Positions 12,601-24,855 of a DNA stretch of 64,000 nt are shown here, one piece after another. Position 1 is the stretch's first letter. Each line of letters begins with the position of its first letter. The notes below the pieces were generated by a model. That model made no database searches, was not told where the DNA came from, and saw nothing but the letters and a program-made list of their open reading frames with translations. The DNA is from Tubulanus polymorphus (taxonomy: Eukaryota > Nemertea > Palaeonemertea > Tubulaniformes > Tubulanidae): NCBI RefSeq assembly GCF_964204645.1, contig NC_134028.1, positions 19,690,153 through 19,754,152 on the forward strand, written 5' to 3'. The translations under genes were made by a program, and so were the position numbers.

Positions 12601-13833
12601 TTACCGCGAACATCCGGGTCTGCGTGTGACGTCACAGAGAGAAAGTAATTAACATATCACAAACAAATCATCATTAATTTACTTAAGTAAAGTATTCATA
12701 ATCTACTGTGTATTCAAAATATATCAAACTTAGTACAGGCTATTTTATGTATAATCGAAATAATTGGAATACCCTTTACCGAAAATGAGATATGAAAGTA
12801 ATCAATTCCTATATAACTTACTGGCTCCATTCTCGAGTAGGTATTCCACAACTTTAACTCGATTGTATCTGGCTGCATGATGTAGAGCTGATAATCCAGA
12901 TTGTGGTTCGATTGAATCTATTGCTGCTGGATTCTCTTTTATATGTGATTTTAGTACATCTAATAATCCTTCACGAGCCGCCTGCAAATAATCAATTCCA
13001 CCGCGCAGAGTTAGATACTTCAATGTAAATAATCAACGAAATGTTTACTATTTCATTTGATGTTTTATACACTTTCGACGTATGCTAACATCTGAAGAAA
13101 GTGCATTTTTTCTCCATTCCATTTTCTGCTAACTGTTTCTTCACATACATACGTATAAACTATAATCGTCTAGTTTATATGTCCATGAACTAGATTATAG
13201 TTTATGTCCACGCTTATAGGTTGACCTGTGTTTTACAGGACAATGTGTCTTATACTACATACACACATGTGCATATATTATATCTATCAAACCAAAGAAT
13301 ACACACAAACCCATATTGACCCTCTCAAATCATATTTTCGTTATATCATCTAGATAAAAAGTCCACCGACAGACAAGATGAAGTACGTAGTAGTAGAATA
13401 GCCACACTCGACGTGGAGGGCGCACGATATAATGAAACCCACTATTTACTGATCAAAAGTATAAAAAACGATGATTTATTGAAACAAAAAATATACTAAA
13501 ACACACGACCGCTAAATAACCCGGAAAATGATGAATAATGAAATATCGAGTTCTCGACTTTGACAACGAAGCTACACTTCGAATCAATCAAGTCGATTCA
13601 TTCTTTATCAAACTATTTGAGCCAATGTAGGCCTAACTAGCTGACTCCATCCACTTTGAATAACTACTTATGTCCTGATCATTCGAGTCGGATGGAAACA
13701 GTGGCATTATGTATAAAAACCGTATTCAGGATATTTCTTAAAAATTCCAACTGCAATTAATTCAGTAAATGAATAAACTTACTTTGATAAATGTATGTTT
13801 AAAACGATCTGCCTCTGAAAGATCTCCGAACAT
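265..13833 (-). CDS. TRPA1-like: TRPA-family cation channel (TRPA1-like), 24 exons, 3' end off the left edge
   Basis: This is a plasma-membrane, calcium-permeable sensory channel of the TRPA family. Exons, 5' to 3' on the minus strand: 13783-13833, 12822-12981, 12444-12619, 12251-12367, 12021-12129, 11506-11615, 11303-11350, 11115-11153, 10425-10598, 9832-10026, 9659-9742, 8513-8757, 8325-8436, 7054-7223, 4679-4823, 4339-4416, 4188-4258, 3911-4106, 3624-3749, 3366-3532, 2825-2885, 2668-2736, then 2383-2556 or 1753-1926, then 265-333. All joins are GT/AG and keep frame, giving 982 codons with one pore exon. Residues ~18-600 hold about 16 ankyrin repeats (TPLHIAA-type). S1 starts near residue 700 and is followed by a loop with three N-x-T sequons; S3-S4 has [14 protein letters not shown]5 is near 879-901; the pore has GEINY; the TRP region reads [12 protein letters not shown]. 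Start: the ATG at 13833 opens a 17-codon exon, so the N-terminus is short. Some 100-150 C-terminal residues are missing off the edge. It could be a basal TRPA paralogue rather than strict TRPA1. Confidence 0.93.
559..649. repeat. (AT)n microsatellite
   Basis: About 90 bp of uninterrupted TA dinucleotide lie 3' of the pore exons, in the intron before or near the last TRPA exons. Open frames of Ile-Tyr across it are artefacts. Confidence 0.98.
663..1610 (+). repeat. Interspersed repeat with ~150-bp modules, copy 1 (diverged)
   Basis: This is a diverged copy of a family seen five times in the window. The head reads GGGTCCAGGGACATCAT, followed by modules with CGCCCCCxxxTGA, 'caattttgcaattaattgt' and 'tgtatatgg'. 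The tail resembles the other copies (a 'gtgaaatgcaacaacccgctg' segment). It lies in a TRPA intron. No coding capacity is visible. Confidence 0.75.
1753..1926 (-). CDS. TRPA pore/S6 exon, version B (tandem duplicate)
   Basis: This is a second exon of exactly 58 codons, also phase 0 at both ends, with a ttttcag acceptor and a GTATGT donor. It reads [12 protein letters not shown] in the selectivity segment and ends IMIMNLL. It is identical to version A at 34 of 58 residues, and the invariant stretches are GEINY, DLGPF and MNLL. It has no stop or frameshift. Including both versions would give two pore/S6 units in one subunit, so mutually exclusive use is the natural reading. This is inferred, not shown. 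Confidence 0.9.
2383..2556 (-). CDS. TRPA pore/S6 exon, version A
   Basis: This exon of 58 codons encodes the pore loop and S6. The selectivity segment reads [12 protein letters not shown], and S6 ends IIIMNLL. It is flanked by a tttcag-type acceptor and a GTAATT donor, and both ends are phase 0. It follows the S5 exon (2668-2736) directly. It can splice straight to 265-333, giving MNLL-VGIAVGD, the normal TRPA continuation. A second version of the same exon lies 3' of it. Confidence 0.92.
5545..6540 (+). repeat. Interspersed repeat with ~150-bp modules, copy 2 (diverged)
   Basis: This diverged copy of the same family lies in the 2.2-kb TRPA intron between 4824 and 7053. Recognisable pieces are 'acaactttgcaattgaattt', 'caacgccccctggttaatgt' and 'gggctagggacaccat'. 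The remainder of the intron from 4824 to 5545 shows nothing recognisable. Confidence 0.7.
6611..6838. mobile_element. MITE with ~65-bp terminal inverted repeats
   Basis: The left arm (taacgtcaatcaacacgttc, continuing to ~6675) is mirrored by the right arm ending ggaacgtgttaatcgtgtta. The arms are near-perfect inverted repeats around a ~95-bp core with no open frame. It sits in a TRPA intron. The superfamily was not determined. Confidence 0.85.
7262..7664. mobile_element. Inverted-repeat (MITE-like) element
   Basis: A left arm at about 7262-7332 (tgcgatcgcagcccag, gcaacggctcagatggtc) is repeated inverted at about 7497-7664 (gaccatctgagccgttgc, ctgggctgcgatcgca). The right arm carries extra sequence. 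There is no transposase. It lies in the TRPA intron between 7224 and 8324. Confidence 0.75.
7744..8186. mobile_element. MITE with CAGGCGCGGATCTAG ends (hAT-like termini)
   Basis: The left end CAGGCGCGGATCTAGG is mirrored by CTAGATCCGCGCCTG at the right end. CAGxGGCGGATC-type termini are usual in hAT elements. The core repeats 'gcccttttt' several times and has no transposase. The flanks show only partial likeness (GAGT), so an 8-bp target duplication is not demonstrated. Confidence 0.7.
9180..9326. mobile_element. Hairpin MITE, ~44-bp inverted arms
   Basis: The left arm begins gggagcatctcaaaatctca and the right arm ends ttttgagatgctccc, with matching aattagaataac/gttattctaatt inside. It is about 147 bp long and non-coding, in the TRPA intron between 8758 and 9658. 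Confidence 0.8.
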
Positions 13834-14848
13834 AATGACATTTTTACTGTACATCTCATATGGAATTGCGACCCGAATTCGAGACACTAGACTATATCTG
13901 CTAAACGTCCAGCACTCTGGGATCTGATCTGATGTTCTGGTAACGCGTCGAGCCCCCTTCCAGCAGTCTCTGAGACTCTTTACTCACGTTACTGCAGTGT
14001 TTGTTTTATGAAGGTATCATTAGTAGCAATACTTTCCTCACAACTCACCCTCCTTCCTCGAGTAGCAGCTGGGTAGAATTTTCTCTGAATTTCTCTCCCC
14101 CTCCATCTCTCCCTTTCTCCCACTAATTTATTGCCTCGTGAACCGCGTTTGAACTACATGTATTTATATATTTGTAATATGGCGCGATGATCCGCAGTAC
14201 GATCGATTTTACTACTTGAAACTAAACCTGAATCCGTGGTGAAACTATCAGAGGAAATTTATTAATAGTTTCACCACAAGTTTAGGCGAAATGAAAGGTC
14301 ACAAGGACTTTATGGGCATTGAAGAACATATTCGTGGTCTAGTGATTTCAGTAAATCAAATATTAAACTTATTGAACTAACAGGTGAATTTCGAAAAAAT
14401 TCATTCAAATTTTATTGCAGGCCTAATATGTATTTGTTCTCAAATATTCACTAGAAACTGTAATGAATTGATCCGAGGTTTTAGTACGTACGCGTCTTGA
14501 CGGGTTCATTGGGTATAAAATTTTGACCTGGAATTTAAAAGCTGTAAGGATCGGTAATAATGATACACCTGGGATAATATTCATAAACCTACTTTCAACG
14601 AATAACCGCTATGTAGGAAATGGACTCTAATGATTGAATATCAGAATCACGGTTTTTAAACAATGAAATAACTTCACATATATCCATATATCTATTTCTT
14701 CATAAACACTTACAATCAATTCGATTCTATTCATTCACACAGCATTGCTAAGACTTTGCACAAACAAATCATATCTTCCCAACAATCATTTGTAAGGCGT
14801 TCCATCAGCAGCATGGCTCAAACATTTGTAAACTAATTAATTAATTTA
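13834..14848. other. TRPA upstream region, no gene seen
   Basis: This is the presumed promoter and 5' UTR side of the TRPA gene. I see no clear TATA box. A short inverted repeat lies at about 14221-14285 (gtggtgaaacta ... tagtttcaccac). Nothing else is recognisable. Confidence 0.5.
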
Positions 14849-14961
14849 TTAATGCTGATTATAATTGAATTTATTATATATTGCCTGAAGCCTGATTTCT
14901 GCGTAAAATGCATTCTGATTTGGATACTTACATGTGGATACTTCTATGTGGATACTTACAT

Positions 14962-15112
14962 CATAGGCTCGTATATCATATGTGACGTCATAGTGTATAG
15001 GTCCTGCGTTATCCTCTGATACTTTATATCTTTTAACATTGTTCGAAACTCGAAATATGTATTTAGCTTGTCTCCAACAGCGATTATCTAAGTCTGATAA
15101 ATCGTAAGCCAT
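14962..15112 (-). CDS. Possible first coding exon, unidentified
   Basis: An ATG in good context (aaaaATGG) opens a frame beginning MAYDLSDLDNRCWRQ. It runs about 50 codons to a consensus donor (GAT|GTAAGT, near 14962). The composition (mixed charged and aromatic residues) is protein-like. No following exon could be identified before the TRPA start at 13833. It may be a small unrecognised gene, an alternative 5' exon, or chance. Confidence 0.3.
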
Positions 15113-18100
15113 TTTTAGAAATATTTCTGATGTACATATGATCAGAACTGTTTTTAGCTCAGTCAGTAGGTCTCGCAGTTGTTAAAGATTAGTACTAGCC
15201 TTATTACTGTACTATTTGTAAAACCCAGGGGTACATCAAACATGTACAATACATGTATAAATTGAAATGTGGCAACCGCCGGTGTATTGTGAAATTCTGT
15301 CGAAAGTTCTCTCAAGCGAAATAAATACATTGGAATATATGTATATATCACCTGTTACCTAACTGTTACCTAACTGTAAGTCAATAATAGACCCTGTTAT
15401 ATGTTGAATATATGCGTTTTATTAATCTATTTTTAAGATAGAAAGAAATGTCATTCATGTAGCAGGCGAGGGTGGTGAGGCAGGCGCGGCAGGTGACGCA
15501 GGCGAGGCAGATGAGGCAAGCGTCTTAATTTGTCTCAGTAAAAGTTCGGCGTGAGTGACTCATGATTTTCCTTTTTACTCTTACTGAAGATGAATTGAAT
15601 TGATTATGCTATCAAGGGCGGTAGCTAGGGCTGTTGTATAGGATATAATGACATTTGGGTCATTCTCCGATAATCTTGTCATTTCCATGAATGGAATTGA
15701 AAACTTGACTTCGTTCCTTAAAACTCCAGATTTGTTTTTTTTTTGGGCTGAAAAATGTCCCTTGCTATTTTGAATTCAGCAGCGATGCTTTTACAACTGC
15801 CTTAATGCAGCTTCTATCCTCATAATTCATGACATGTCAGGTTAAACATCAACTCCGTAACGGCCATGAGGCATAACGTTACTAATGGAAACTCTCGAAA
15901 ATAAGGTATTTCTAGCACAAATATATTATGCTTAATTCATTCCAAATTCAAAAATCTTATATTTTGTCAAGTTTCCATACACTTTAGAGATGTTATGACC
16001 CCTACCGATGGTGCTAAGCAACAAAATGATTTTACTATAATTTATCAATAGGCATCTAGTTTCACTTGCAAAAATAGTAATTTTGGTATGTATATACAAA
16101 GTAGTATTTATTTACATTTCAAGGGTATTTCATCATGGGTTTATTTGATTGTTTGAAAGAGAAAACGCAATTGAATCATTCGGAGTTGAGCCAGTTACGG
16201 AGCTGAGACGGAACTTCTATCAAAAATTGAAAATTGTTCAAATGTAAGAGAAATATGTATTCAATTCATTCTAAAAGACCTTTTAGAGCAAATATTGAAC
16301 CAATTGTCATTGATGAGGTGAGCTACAGCATTAACAATCCAATTCATAAAGCGTATTCAAGTTAAACAAACTTACCGGATCATATGGGGCTCGAATTTAA
16401 GATCACTTAAAGGGGAGGGGGCATATCAATCATCCCCACAGTTGAGCAAACTTATTTGGATCAAAGTTACTCTTAAAATCCGTCAGAAAATAATAGTGGG
16501 GGAGGAGCATTTCAATCAACTCCGTAACGAAAAAAAACCTCCGTACCATATATACGTAAAAGGGCAAGTTGCACATTCGTGGTTTAAGTCCAAAAGTGGT
16601 CTTAAATCTTGAAACCAATCTTAAGTGGTTAGATTGGCTATAGCAATAAATTGGCCATAGACTAGTCTTAAGTCTAAACGCCGTAACTGTACAACCGGCC
16701 CATGGAGTTGAATGTATGGAGTTGAAAAGTATTTTAAAAGTATTTTATTGAGTTCTTTGGCATCAATAACTCAGACGTCAGCGGGTTGAGCATGAGACAA
16801 TACATCCGTCATTCATTTTTCTTTAGATAGAACGAAAAACATGTGCGCTAAAGTTCCATTTCACAGAAATATCTGTGTTACGGGTTTGAACTTACATAAA
16901 CGTACGGAAGACCCTTTCCATTTAAAAAGTAGTTTAATTCGTTATTATTACCCGTTCTGATGTCAAATCGAGATGTGAAATGGAGACATCGTTCCGCGAA
17001 TGCCTCGCATCACAGCAATACAAAATGACGTCACAGACATATTTTCCCGCGCCGATGAGACTTTTCGTTACGGAGTTGATTTGGATTGATTTGACGACAA
17101 GTTGTAAAACCCCCAGACATTTGGAAATTGTCATTTCATTTCATTTTATCAACTTTATTTCTGAATGAATCATAATCAATACGTACAAAAATAGATAAAC
17201 TAAAAGAGTGTAACAATATTTATCATTACAGTCAAACCTCGATTTAAAGCCCCCCCTTCACCGCCAACCTTGCCTACCGCCTGGATTGCATGGGAAATTG
17301 AACATTCGTATCTAAAATGTACAGAAAAAACCCCGATTTACCGCCCCTCGCATACCGCCACCGCAAACGTAATCTCCTGGTACAATCCTATCCAAATAAT
17401 CTATTACAATATTTCCCGATTTACCGCTATCGTTAAAGTTGAGTAACTCGTTCCTTAATCATATTACGATTCGCCATCATAAAACTATACCGAAGACTTC
17501 GTTCATCGGTCCGATGAGCCTCACTGTGTCGCCCTCCAGTAAGGCACGGTAATTAAAATATTCTATTAGATGGCACCGACACCGAAACGAATTGAGTTAA
17601 CGGTAAAAGAAAAATGGGAGGAATAAAGATCCATCGCAACAAAAAATTGCTGACCATTTTTTCCATGCGATGGAATAAGACAATTATTCAATTATTTACG
17701 TACGGCGATATATGCATTAAACGCGGCGTACAGTGCAATGGCGATGTCTATTTACGAATCGATCTACAGCGATTGGTATCGTAGTATGAACCGTAAATGT
17801 CGCATGTGATTTGATTCCTATTCTATAGCCTACGATGTTTTCCTGATGATGCGCCCCGATGTTCATTATGTAAAAAGTTTTTAATTGCGAAAGGATGTTT
17901 TTTAAGATGTTTTTCTTAATCGAGGTATAACTGTGCATGTAATATATAATTCTAAACAGCAAGGATACCTTCATTTCATCTGTTATCTTTGTGAGAAAGC
18001 GAGGAGATATATATTCCCCGCTTGAATACAGATAAACGTGAACGGCTGGGGTTAATCAGAGCAAATACACTCCCACCTCCCCTGTCAGAGTAAGGATTCC

Positions 18101-19380
18101 GACCGTGTGAAACATGCAGTATGAAATTGCGACATGCGACGTCTACGCACAAGGTCCTGGAATCCTAAATAATTATATGCATGCATGGAGACACACCTGT
18201 ATTTGTGGTATTTGATATCTATTTTCATAAATTGATAAAGTTTTTTACTTCCGATTATTAATGACGTAATAATTATGTTCCATAGTTGTGCAACATGCAT
18301 CTGACTAGATTATTGGCGAATGAACCATTTGTAAAACGGGCATTTTTTCCAAAATGTCTGGGGGAAACTGCCCCCACCAAACACGGCCCTGAGTTCCTGA
18401 TGCGTAGTATCAGCTGTTTAGTTACCTATTGTAGCCAAATTGATTATCGGTGTAATACTTACAGCGAAATAATGGTTTCTCAAACTATAAACTATATCCC
18501 CTTGTAGTGGCGCTAGGTGGCGCTGTTGTTTACTGAGGGAGCCCTGCCACCTGACAGCTTGTAAAACTATGGCTCCTTGTTTAGCGAATGACTTCATCTT
18601 CTCTTCACTCGCGGATTTATTTAATTGTTCAATAACCCTACGTTAACATTCTAATCCGTGCTGGTTTCTGATAACGTTAGCTTTTCACAATACGAATGTT
18701 TTAAGCAAGTTTTCAATACTAAATCCCTCCACAGCTCACGAGTAATTTCAGAGAGCGTACGAACTATTATTTCCAGGAGTAGGTCTAGAACCAGCTGCTT
18801 AAATACAGGTGCATTAAATGAATTTCAGTTAATATATTTTACTGCACTTCAACAAATGAATATACAACAAATGAACCTGTTCTTTATATGCAATACATTT
18901 AAATGTAACGGCAAAAACCACTTTACCTTTCTCTCAAACAAACCTTGAGACTGTGGACAAAAGAATCCTTTCTAATCGACATAGATTTCAATAAATGAAA
19001 TGAAATAGGTTCCATAAAGGTCACGGGAAATATTTCTTTACTTCAGCTCAAGACGTCGTGCGAACGCGTCATTCAGTTCAGTATCAGTACTATAGAGGGC
19101 GATACTCTATATTAGAATTAGTTTGAGATCTCGACTTAAGGTGGCGATACTCATGATATCAGTTTTGGAACCTACGTGACAGGGATAAACCAGCTAGCCG
19201 AAAACTATATTTGTTTGCCGAACGAAATAAAGTTATATTCGTAACGGCAGAAGAGTTTGTGTTTTGGTGACAGATCTTGAAGCGCTGATCATCTACGCCA
19301 TATGGAGATATACAGTAACAGTAATTAGTTATTGGAAAATACTGTTGCTAAATTGCTGACCGGACATCGCTGAGTACGGA
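15113..19380. other. Intergenic, repeat-rich, no gene recognised
   Basis: I see no convincing gene here. The stretch contains short recurrent phrases such as 'aactccgtaacg' (15.85-16.55 kb), a G-rich short tandem near 15470-15525 (gaggcag), and a block at 17228-17440 with 'gtcaaacctcgatttaaagc' and 'ccgatttaccgc' phrases that resembles decayed pogo-like MITE ends. Confidence 0.5.
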
Positions 19381-19381
19381 C

Positions 19382-20339
<958 letters not shown>

Positions 20340-20358
20340 TTTTGGTGCCGTGACCAGG

Positions 20359-22731
20359 ATGGGGTCAGAAGGAAGGCTAACGGCAATCAGAAGGGCCCAA
20401 CGGGGCCAAATGACGAAGATTTTCGGAAAAACGGAAGAAAAACTAGCAGAGATTCTACTCGTCGATGAAAGTTCAAGAACTCTGGAAACTGTTCAACCGT
20501 TCTCCACTTTAATCGACGCGCTGTTCACAAAATTCGAATATTTACGACAATTAGACCAACAATTAATGGATGAAATCGCTGATGAAACCGAGTTAACTAA
20601 CACTATAGTTGAATCAGATGATTATCTCACTGAGATACAAATCAAACTCGGTCGATTCAAACTGAACTTGGATAATCTACTAGCGAAGATACCAAAACCA
20701 CAATCGCTAAACGAATCTGTAAGTACCATCAATCGAAGCAGTACTACCTCAACCGGCAGTAAAAAAGTCAATCTACCAAAATTGGCTCTCCCAAATTTCG
20801 ATGGTGACATTTTGAAATGGTCTACTTTCTACGATAATTTCATCTCAGCCGTCGATAGCGATCCGCATTTGGACGATATCCAGAAGTTTCAATATTTGGT
20901 CGCACAACTCACTGACGAAGCAGCGCGTACCATAGAAGGTCTGCAAATAACTAGCGCTAACTACAAAGAAGCTCTGACGATCTTAGTAGAAAGATACGGT
21001 CAACCTCACAAGATCGTGAACGCGTACATCAGAGCTTTATTAGATTTGCAGCCACCGCAGGATCACGAGAGTCTACGCGAATTTTACGATTCTTTGGAAA
21101 CATATATTCGAGGATTGCGCGCGCTCGGGAAATCGGAAGATGCGTTCGGTGACATACTCGTTCCGGTAGTCTTCGATAAGCTACCGAGTCCCGTCAAAAC
21201 ACAAATTTCACGGGAGCACGGAGACCGCGCCTGGACACTTAAAGAACTACGCGACGCGATCCGAAAGGAAATACAAGCTACACAGGCAGGAGCGAGCTGC
21301 GTCAACTTCGATAATGAAAAATTATCCGCTCTTCATATAAGCACTAAAACGAGGAAAAATCCGGCCTCGAAAAACAACAGTTGCGCGTTCTGCAAGGGTC
21401 CACATACGGCGTTCTCATGCGATATAATCGTTAACCCAAAAAAGCGACAAGACATCATAAAGGCAAATCGTAAGTGTTATAACTGTTTTGGCAATCACAT
21501 GGTAACAGCTTGCCAATCGAAATATCGTTGTAAGGTTTGCAAAGGCAAACACCACACTGCTATTCATATAGATCGAAATACTGATACGCATATTGAATCA
21601 AAAAATATTCATGTCAATATAGCTCCAACTTCAAGTCCTGTTCTCTTGAAATCGGCTATTGGTCAAATAAATTATGGTTCGAATTCGACCACGGTAAATA
21701 TCTTGTTTGACGAAGGAGCGCAGTGCTCATTCATCACTAAAAAGTCGGTAAATGAATTAGGTGTCCGATTGGACAAATTTGAAAAGCAAGATGTAAATAT
21801 TTCCACCTTTGGTGACAATTCGCCTGGGGCACGTACTCTACGGAGTATAGATTTAAAACTTCGTACGCGTAAAGGCGAAATTGGTTTACGTGCATTAGTT
21901 GTACCGGAAATATGTCCACCAATTCAGAACAATGTAAAACTTGCTGTGACAAATCACCCGTACCTTCGAAATTTACCATTAGCACCGTACGTCAACACCA
22001 GCAATTGTGAAATTAATCTATTAATCGGTGCTGATTATTACTGGTCGATCGTAGAGAATGAAGTGGTTAGAGGAGCTGGCCCGACAGCTGTCAGTTCCAA
22101 ACTCGGGTTCCTTCTATCAGGACCCATCAATTTGAACGCGAATACATCGGTACTCCATACTACCTGTCTTTTGAATACTATACATTCAAACGATGAATTC
22201 TCAAAATTATCTAACTACTGGGATCTTGAAGTAATTGGCATCAAGGAAACGATTAAATCTGAAACAATGAATTTTGAAACGTATCGAGACAATTACCTTA
22301 AACGCGATACCAGTGGTAAATATATAGCGAATTTACCTTGGAAAGAAGATTATCCACCGCTCCCTACCAATTTTGATATTTGTACCGCTAGAACTAGATC
22401 TATGGTTAAACGCTTGTCTCCAGAACTGAGGCAGAAATATAATGCGATAATAGCAGAGCAACTTTCACGCGAATTTATTGAGATAGTAGAAAATGATGAC
22501 AAGAGCCAGGGCCATTACATACCCCACCACTCGGTTAAAAAGGAATCAATCACAACACCGATTAGAATTGTTTATGATTGTAGTTGTAAACAAGGGGATA
22601 ATCCTAGTTTGAACGACTGTCTCGAAAGCGGTCCTTCATTAATAAATGATCTTGTGCAGATATTAATCCGCTTTCGCACGAATAACGTCGCATTTACAAG
22701 TGATTCTGATATGAAATTGGAAATTGATTAA
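20359..22731 (+). CDS. BEL/Pao Gag-protease-partial RT polyprotein
   Basis: This is a 790-residue frame from the first ATG (20359, MGSEGRL) to a TAA at 22731. The N-terminal part carries the DUF1759-type gag region (LPNFDGDILKWSTFYDNF, ERYGQPHKIVNAYI). Three zinc-knuckle-like motifs follow (CAFCKGPHTAFSC, CYNCFGNHMVTAC, CKVCKGKHHTAIH). Next is a DUF1758-type aspartic protease with DEGAQCSFI at its active-site position. The RT starts (PIRIVYDCSCKQGDNPSLND) but the frame ends soon after NNVAFTSD, before the catalytic YxDD region. The element therefore cannot copy itself without help. Gag and protease are fully open, which fits a young non-autonomous derivative. Confidence 0.92.
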   Translation: MGSEGRLTAIRRAQRGQMTKIFGKTEEKLAEILLVDESSRTLETVQPFSTLIDALFTKFEYLRQLDQQLMDEIADETELTNTIVESDDYLTEIQIKLGRFKLNLDNLLAKIPKPQSLNESVSTINRSSTTSTGSKKVNLPKLALPNFDGDILKWSTFYDNFISAVDSDPHLDDIQKFQYLVAQLTDEAARTIEGLQITSANYKEALTILVERYGQPHKIVNAYIRALLDLQPPQDHESLREFYDSLETYIRGLRALGKSEDAFGDILVPVVFDKLPSPVKTQISREHGDRAWTLKELRDAIRKEIQATQAGASCVNFDNEKLSALHISTKTRKNPASKNNSCAFCKGPHTAFSCDIIVNPKKRQDIIKANRKCYNCFGNHMVTACQSKYRCKVCKGKHHTAIHIDRNTDTHIESKNIHVNIAPTSSPVLLKSAIGQINYGSNSTTVNILFDEGAQCSFITKKSVNELGVRLDKFEKQDVNISTFGDNSPGARTLRSIDLKLRTRKGEIGLRALVVPEICPPIQNNVKLAVTNHPYLRNLPLAPYVNTSNCEINLLIGADYYWSIVENEVVRGAGPTAVSSKLGFLLSGPINLNANTSVLHTTCLLNTIHSNDEFSKLSNYWDLEVIGIKETIKSETMNFETYRDNYLKRDTSGKYIANLPWKEDYPPLPTNFDICTARTRSMVKRLSPELRQKYNAIIAEQLSREFIEIVENDDKSQGHYIPHHSVKKESITTPIRIVYDCSCKQGDNPSLNDCLESGPSLINDLVQILIRFRTNNVAFTSDSDMKLEID

Positions 22732-22816
22732 TTTCTCATTTTTTACGTAGGCTTATTAACCTCATAGGTATTCCTAATTGATTATACATCCTATCTTTTC
22801 TTCCCGCCGCCGGGAG

Positions 22817-23010
22817 TGTTTCGAAAGTTCGGTTACTAAGCCGCTCATCTGGTTTGTGTTTATATATTTACTGTGGATGACATCTTGTTTATGTTTATTC
22901 TCCATCTATGTGAAATAAAATCAGTCACTTCCAAGGTTTCGTAGTAACCAGACGTGTTGCTTCTTTCTCTCGGATCTGTCCCCTCTGGTCGAATCGAACC
23001 TTTCACGACA
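22817..23010 (+). repeat. BEL element 3' LTR
   Basis: It is base-for-base identical to 20146-20339 as far as read by eye. There is no purine tract directly upstream (cgccgccgggag precedes it), consistent with a deletion that reaches close to the LTR. Confidence 0.95.
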
Positions 23011-23489
23011 ATATTTATATTTATCAGTGTGTCACAAGACCATGGCAATCAATCCACGATCTTTTTAAAAACATTGTAAAACAACCTCTAAAAGATAGAT
23101 ATATTCAGTCATTGAGTGAAGAATTTCAAGATAGTGACACGTGTTAATTATAGAATATTCAGACTTAAATTTGGATATGAGAAATATTTACCGGACCATC
23201 GCATGTATAGTCTCGCTGAAATCTGGATCGTAATTAGATGAAAGTAGAACTTTCTCGATATCTCGATATCTGGAAATGCACGTGTAGCTAATCTGCAGCA
23301 GAGGCTCGATGTAACTTCTAGTTATTGTAAATTTAGAAAATTAATTACCAATACCGATATAAACGAAAGTGATGATATTCGAAAAGCTCGAAACGTCACC
23401 CAACTTTCTACGTAGACGGTTATGAAATAAAAACTGTAAACGATTTTCGGTACCTATAAGGATAATATTCAACTACGCTTGGTCTTTTA

Positions 23490-24330
23490 GGAAGTGTAAG
23501 AAAAGTATGTGTGAACATGCCAAGAAAATTATATTTTTTGTATTTAAAAAGGTGCAAGAACAGTTACTAGATCTGGATGTAGCTTTTCAGCCATTTGACT
23601 CTATGGTTGCAGCAATTTCAACTTTTGGGGCTGAGGTTTGGGGTTTCGAGGATATGTGCAATGTTTTGAAAGAGTCCATCTCCTTTTTCGCAAATATACC
23701 AAACTCAAACGGTCAACCCCAAATGCTATGATATACGGGGAATTAGGTCGTTTCCCGCTTGAAATAATAATCAAGGTAAGGTTAATAAAATTCTGGGGCA
23801 ATCTAGTCTCAAGACAAGAGATGTAGCTGGTAAACTTCATCAAGTTTTATTAAATAACATTATAATTCCAAATGGATGACTTTTGCTAAATCAATTCTTG
23901 AAAATTGCGGCCTCGGTGAATTCGGGATCTATCAAAATTTACCAAGTGTAAAGTACCTTGGTCGCCTGCAAGACCTATTTATTCAAAAATGGCAAATCGA
24001 TATCAACCCATCCAAATGCTCGATGTATGGGAATATTGAGCTAGATCGGGGCCAAGAAGAGTATTTTTCTTTTTTATCATCACGTCATTTCATTTCCACG
24101 TGTACATTTAGATGCTCAAACCATAAGTTTCCAATCGAAATTGGTCGGTCGCTATGACAAAATAAACAGGGAAGGTCGAATTTGCACCAAATTCTATAGA
24201 AATAAACTGGGTGACGAGTATTATTTTATTACCCAGCGCGACGTTGATAACCAAACGAGAGAACGTTATCTCCCTGGCTATTTCTTAAACAGACCAAGCT
24301 TATACGTATATGCCATGCAAACAATTTTCA
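23490..24330 (+). pseudogene. LINE reverse-transcriptase C-terminal remnant
   Basis: Broken frames give FKKVQEQLLDLDV, FDSMVAAISTFGAEVWGFED, then after a shift STPNAMIYGELGRFPLEI with IKFWGNL, then SILENCGLGE, DLFIQKWQIDI and FRCSNHKFPIEIGR, and finally LGDEYYFI. This order (FDxxVxPIxxYGxEVWG, ELGRxPLEI, FIQKW, HxLPIExGR, zinc-finger GDExHxIF) is the C-terminal thumb and tail of non-LTR RTs of marine invertebrates. Several frameshifts kill it. An AT-rich 3' tail runs to about 24590 with an aataaa near 24572. It may be the other half of the ORF1 remnant at 19.4 kb, split by deletion and the BEL insertion. Confidence 0.75.
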
Positions 24331-24735
24331 GTGTGAAGAAATTTGTATACGGGTTATCAGTATATATCGGACAAGCCGGCCGGTTTTATGTGAACTTATC
24401 AATATTATTGTGTAATATGTATATATGTATATCTGGACGGGTACGTGTTGGTAAATGTCTGTATTTTGTATATTATTGTATATTATTTATGTATGCTACC
24501 ATCTTGTCATTGTCATTGTAATTTGAAATATACTATTTATCTGTGCCCATTATATTCACTTTATACGCAAGCAATAAACTGAAAACGAAACAGAATTATA
24601 GGGAACAGTCCTTCTGCCAGCTTCAACACACTGATGAACAGCGCACTGTCATATCATGTATCTAACTGTTGTCGAATCATTTATTTCATTTATCTCTTCC
24701 AATCAGGAAATTGATTTTATCATATTTTGCGAAAG

Positions 24736-24855
24736 TGTTAGGAGACTGAGATATATTGTTATTAGGAATTTGGGGTAAAAAGCTGAAACTTGGTACTAGG
24801 TCACAGGGTCATTTACACATGACAGTTCATGTGAGTATGTGACGTATTAGGTAAT
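24736..24855 (+). repeat. Truncated LTR copy (matches the start of 27397-27963)
   Basis: About 115 bp beginning TGTTAGGAGACTGAG are nearly identical to the first part of the LTR at 27397. The match ends shortly after 'gtgagtatgtgacgta', where the sequence diverges. It may be the residue of the 5' LTR of the same element. Confidence 0.8.

Noticed and set aside
17490-17530. Possible hammerhead-like core (tccgatgagcctc).
   Set aside because: CUGAUGA is not present (C replaces U), no GAAA follows, and no third stem was found.
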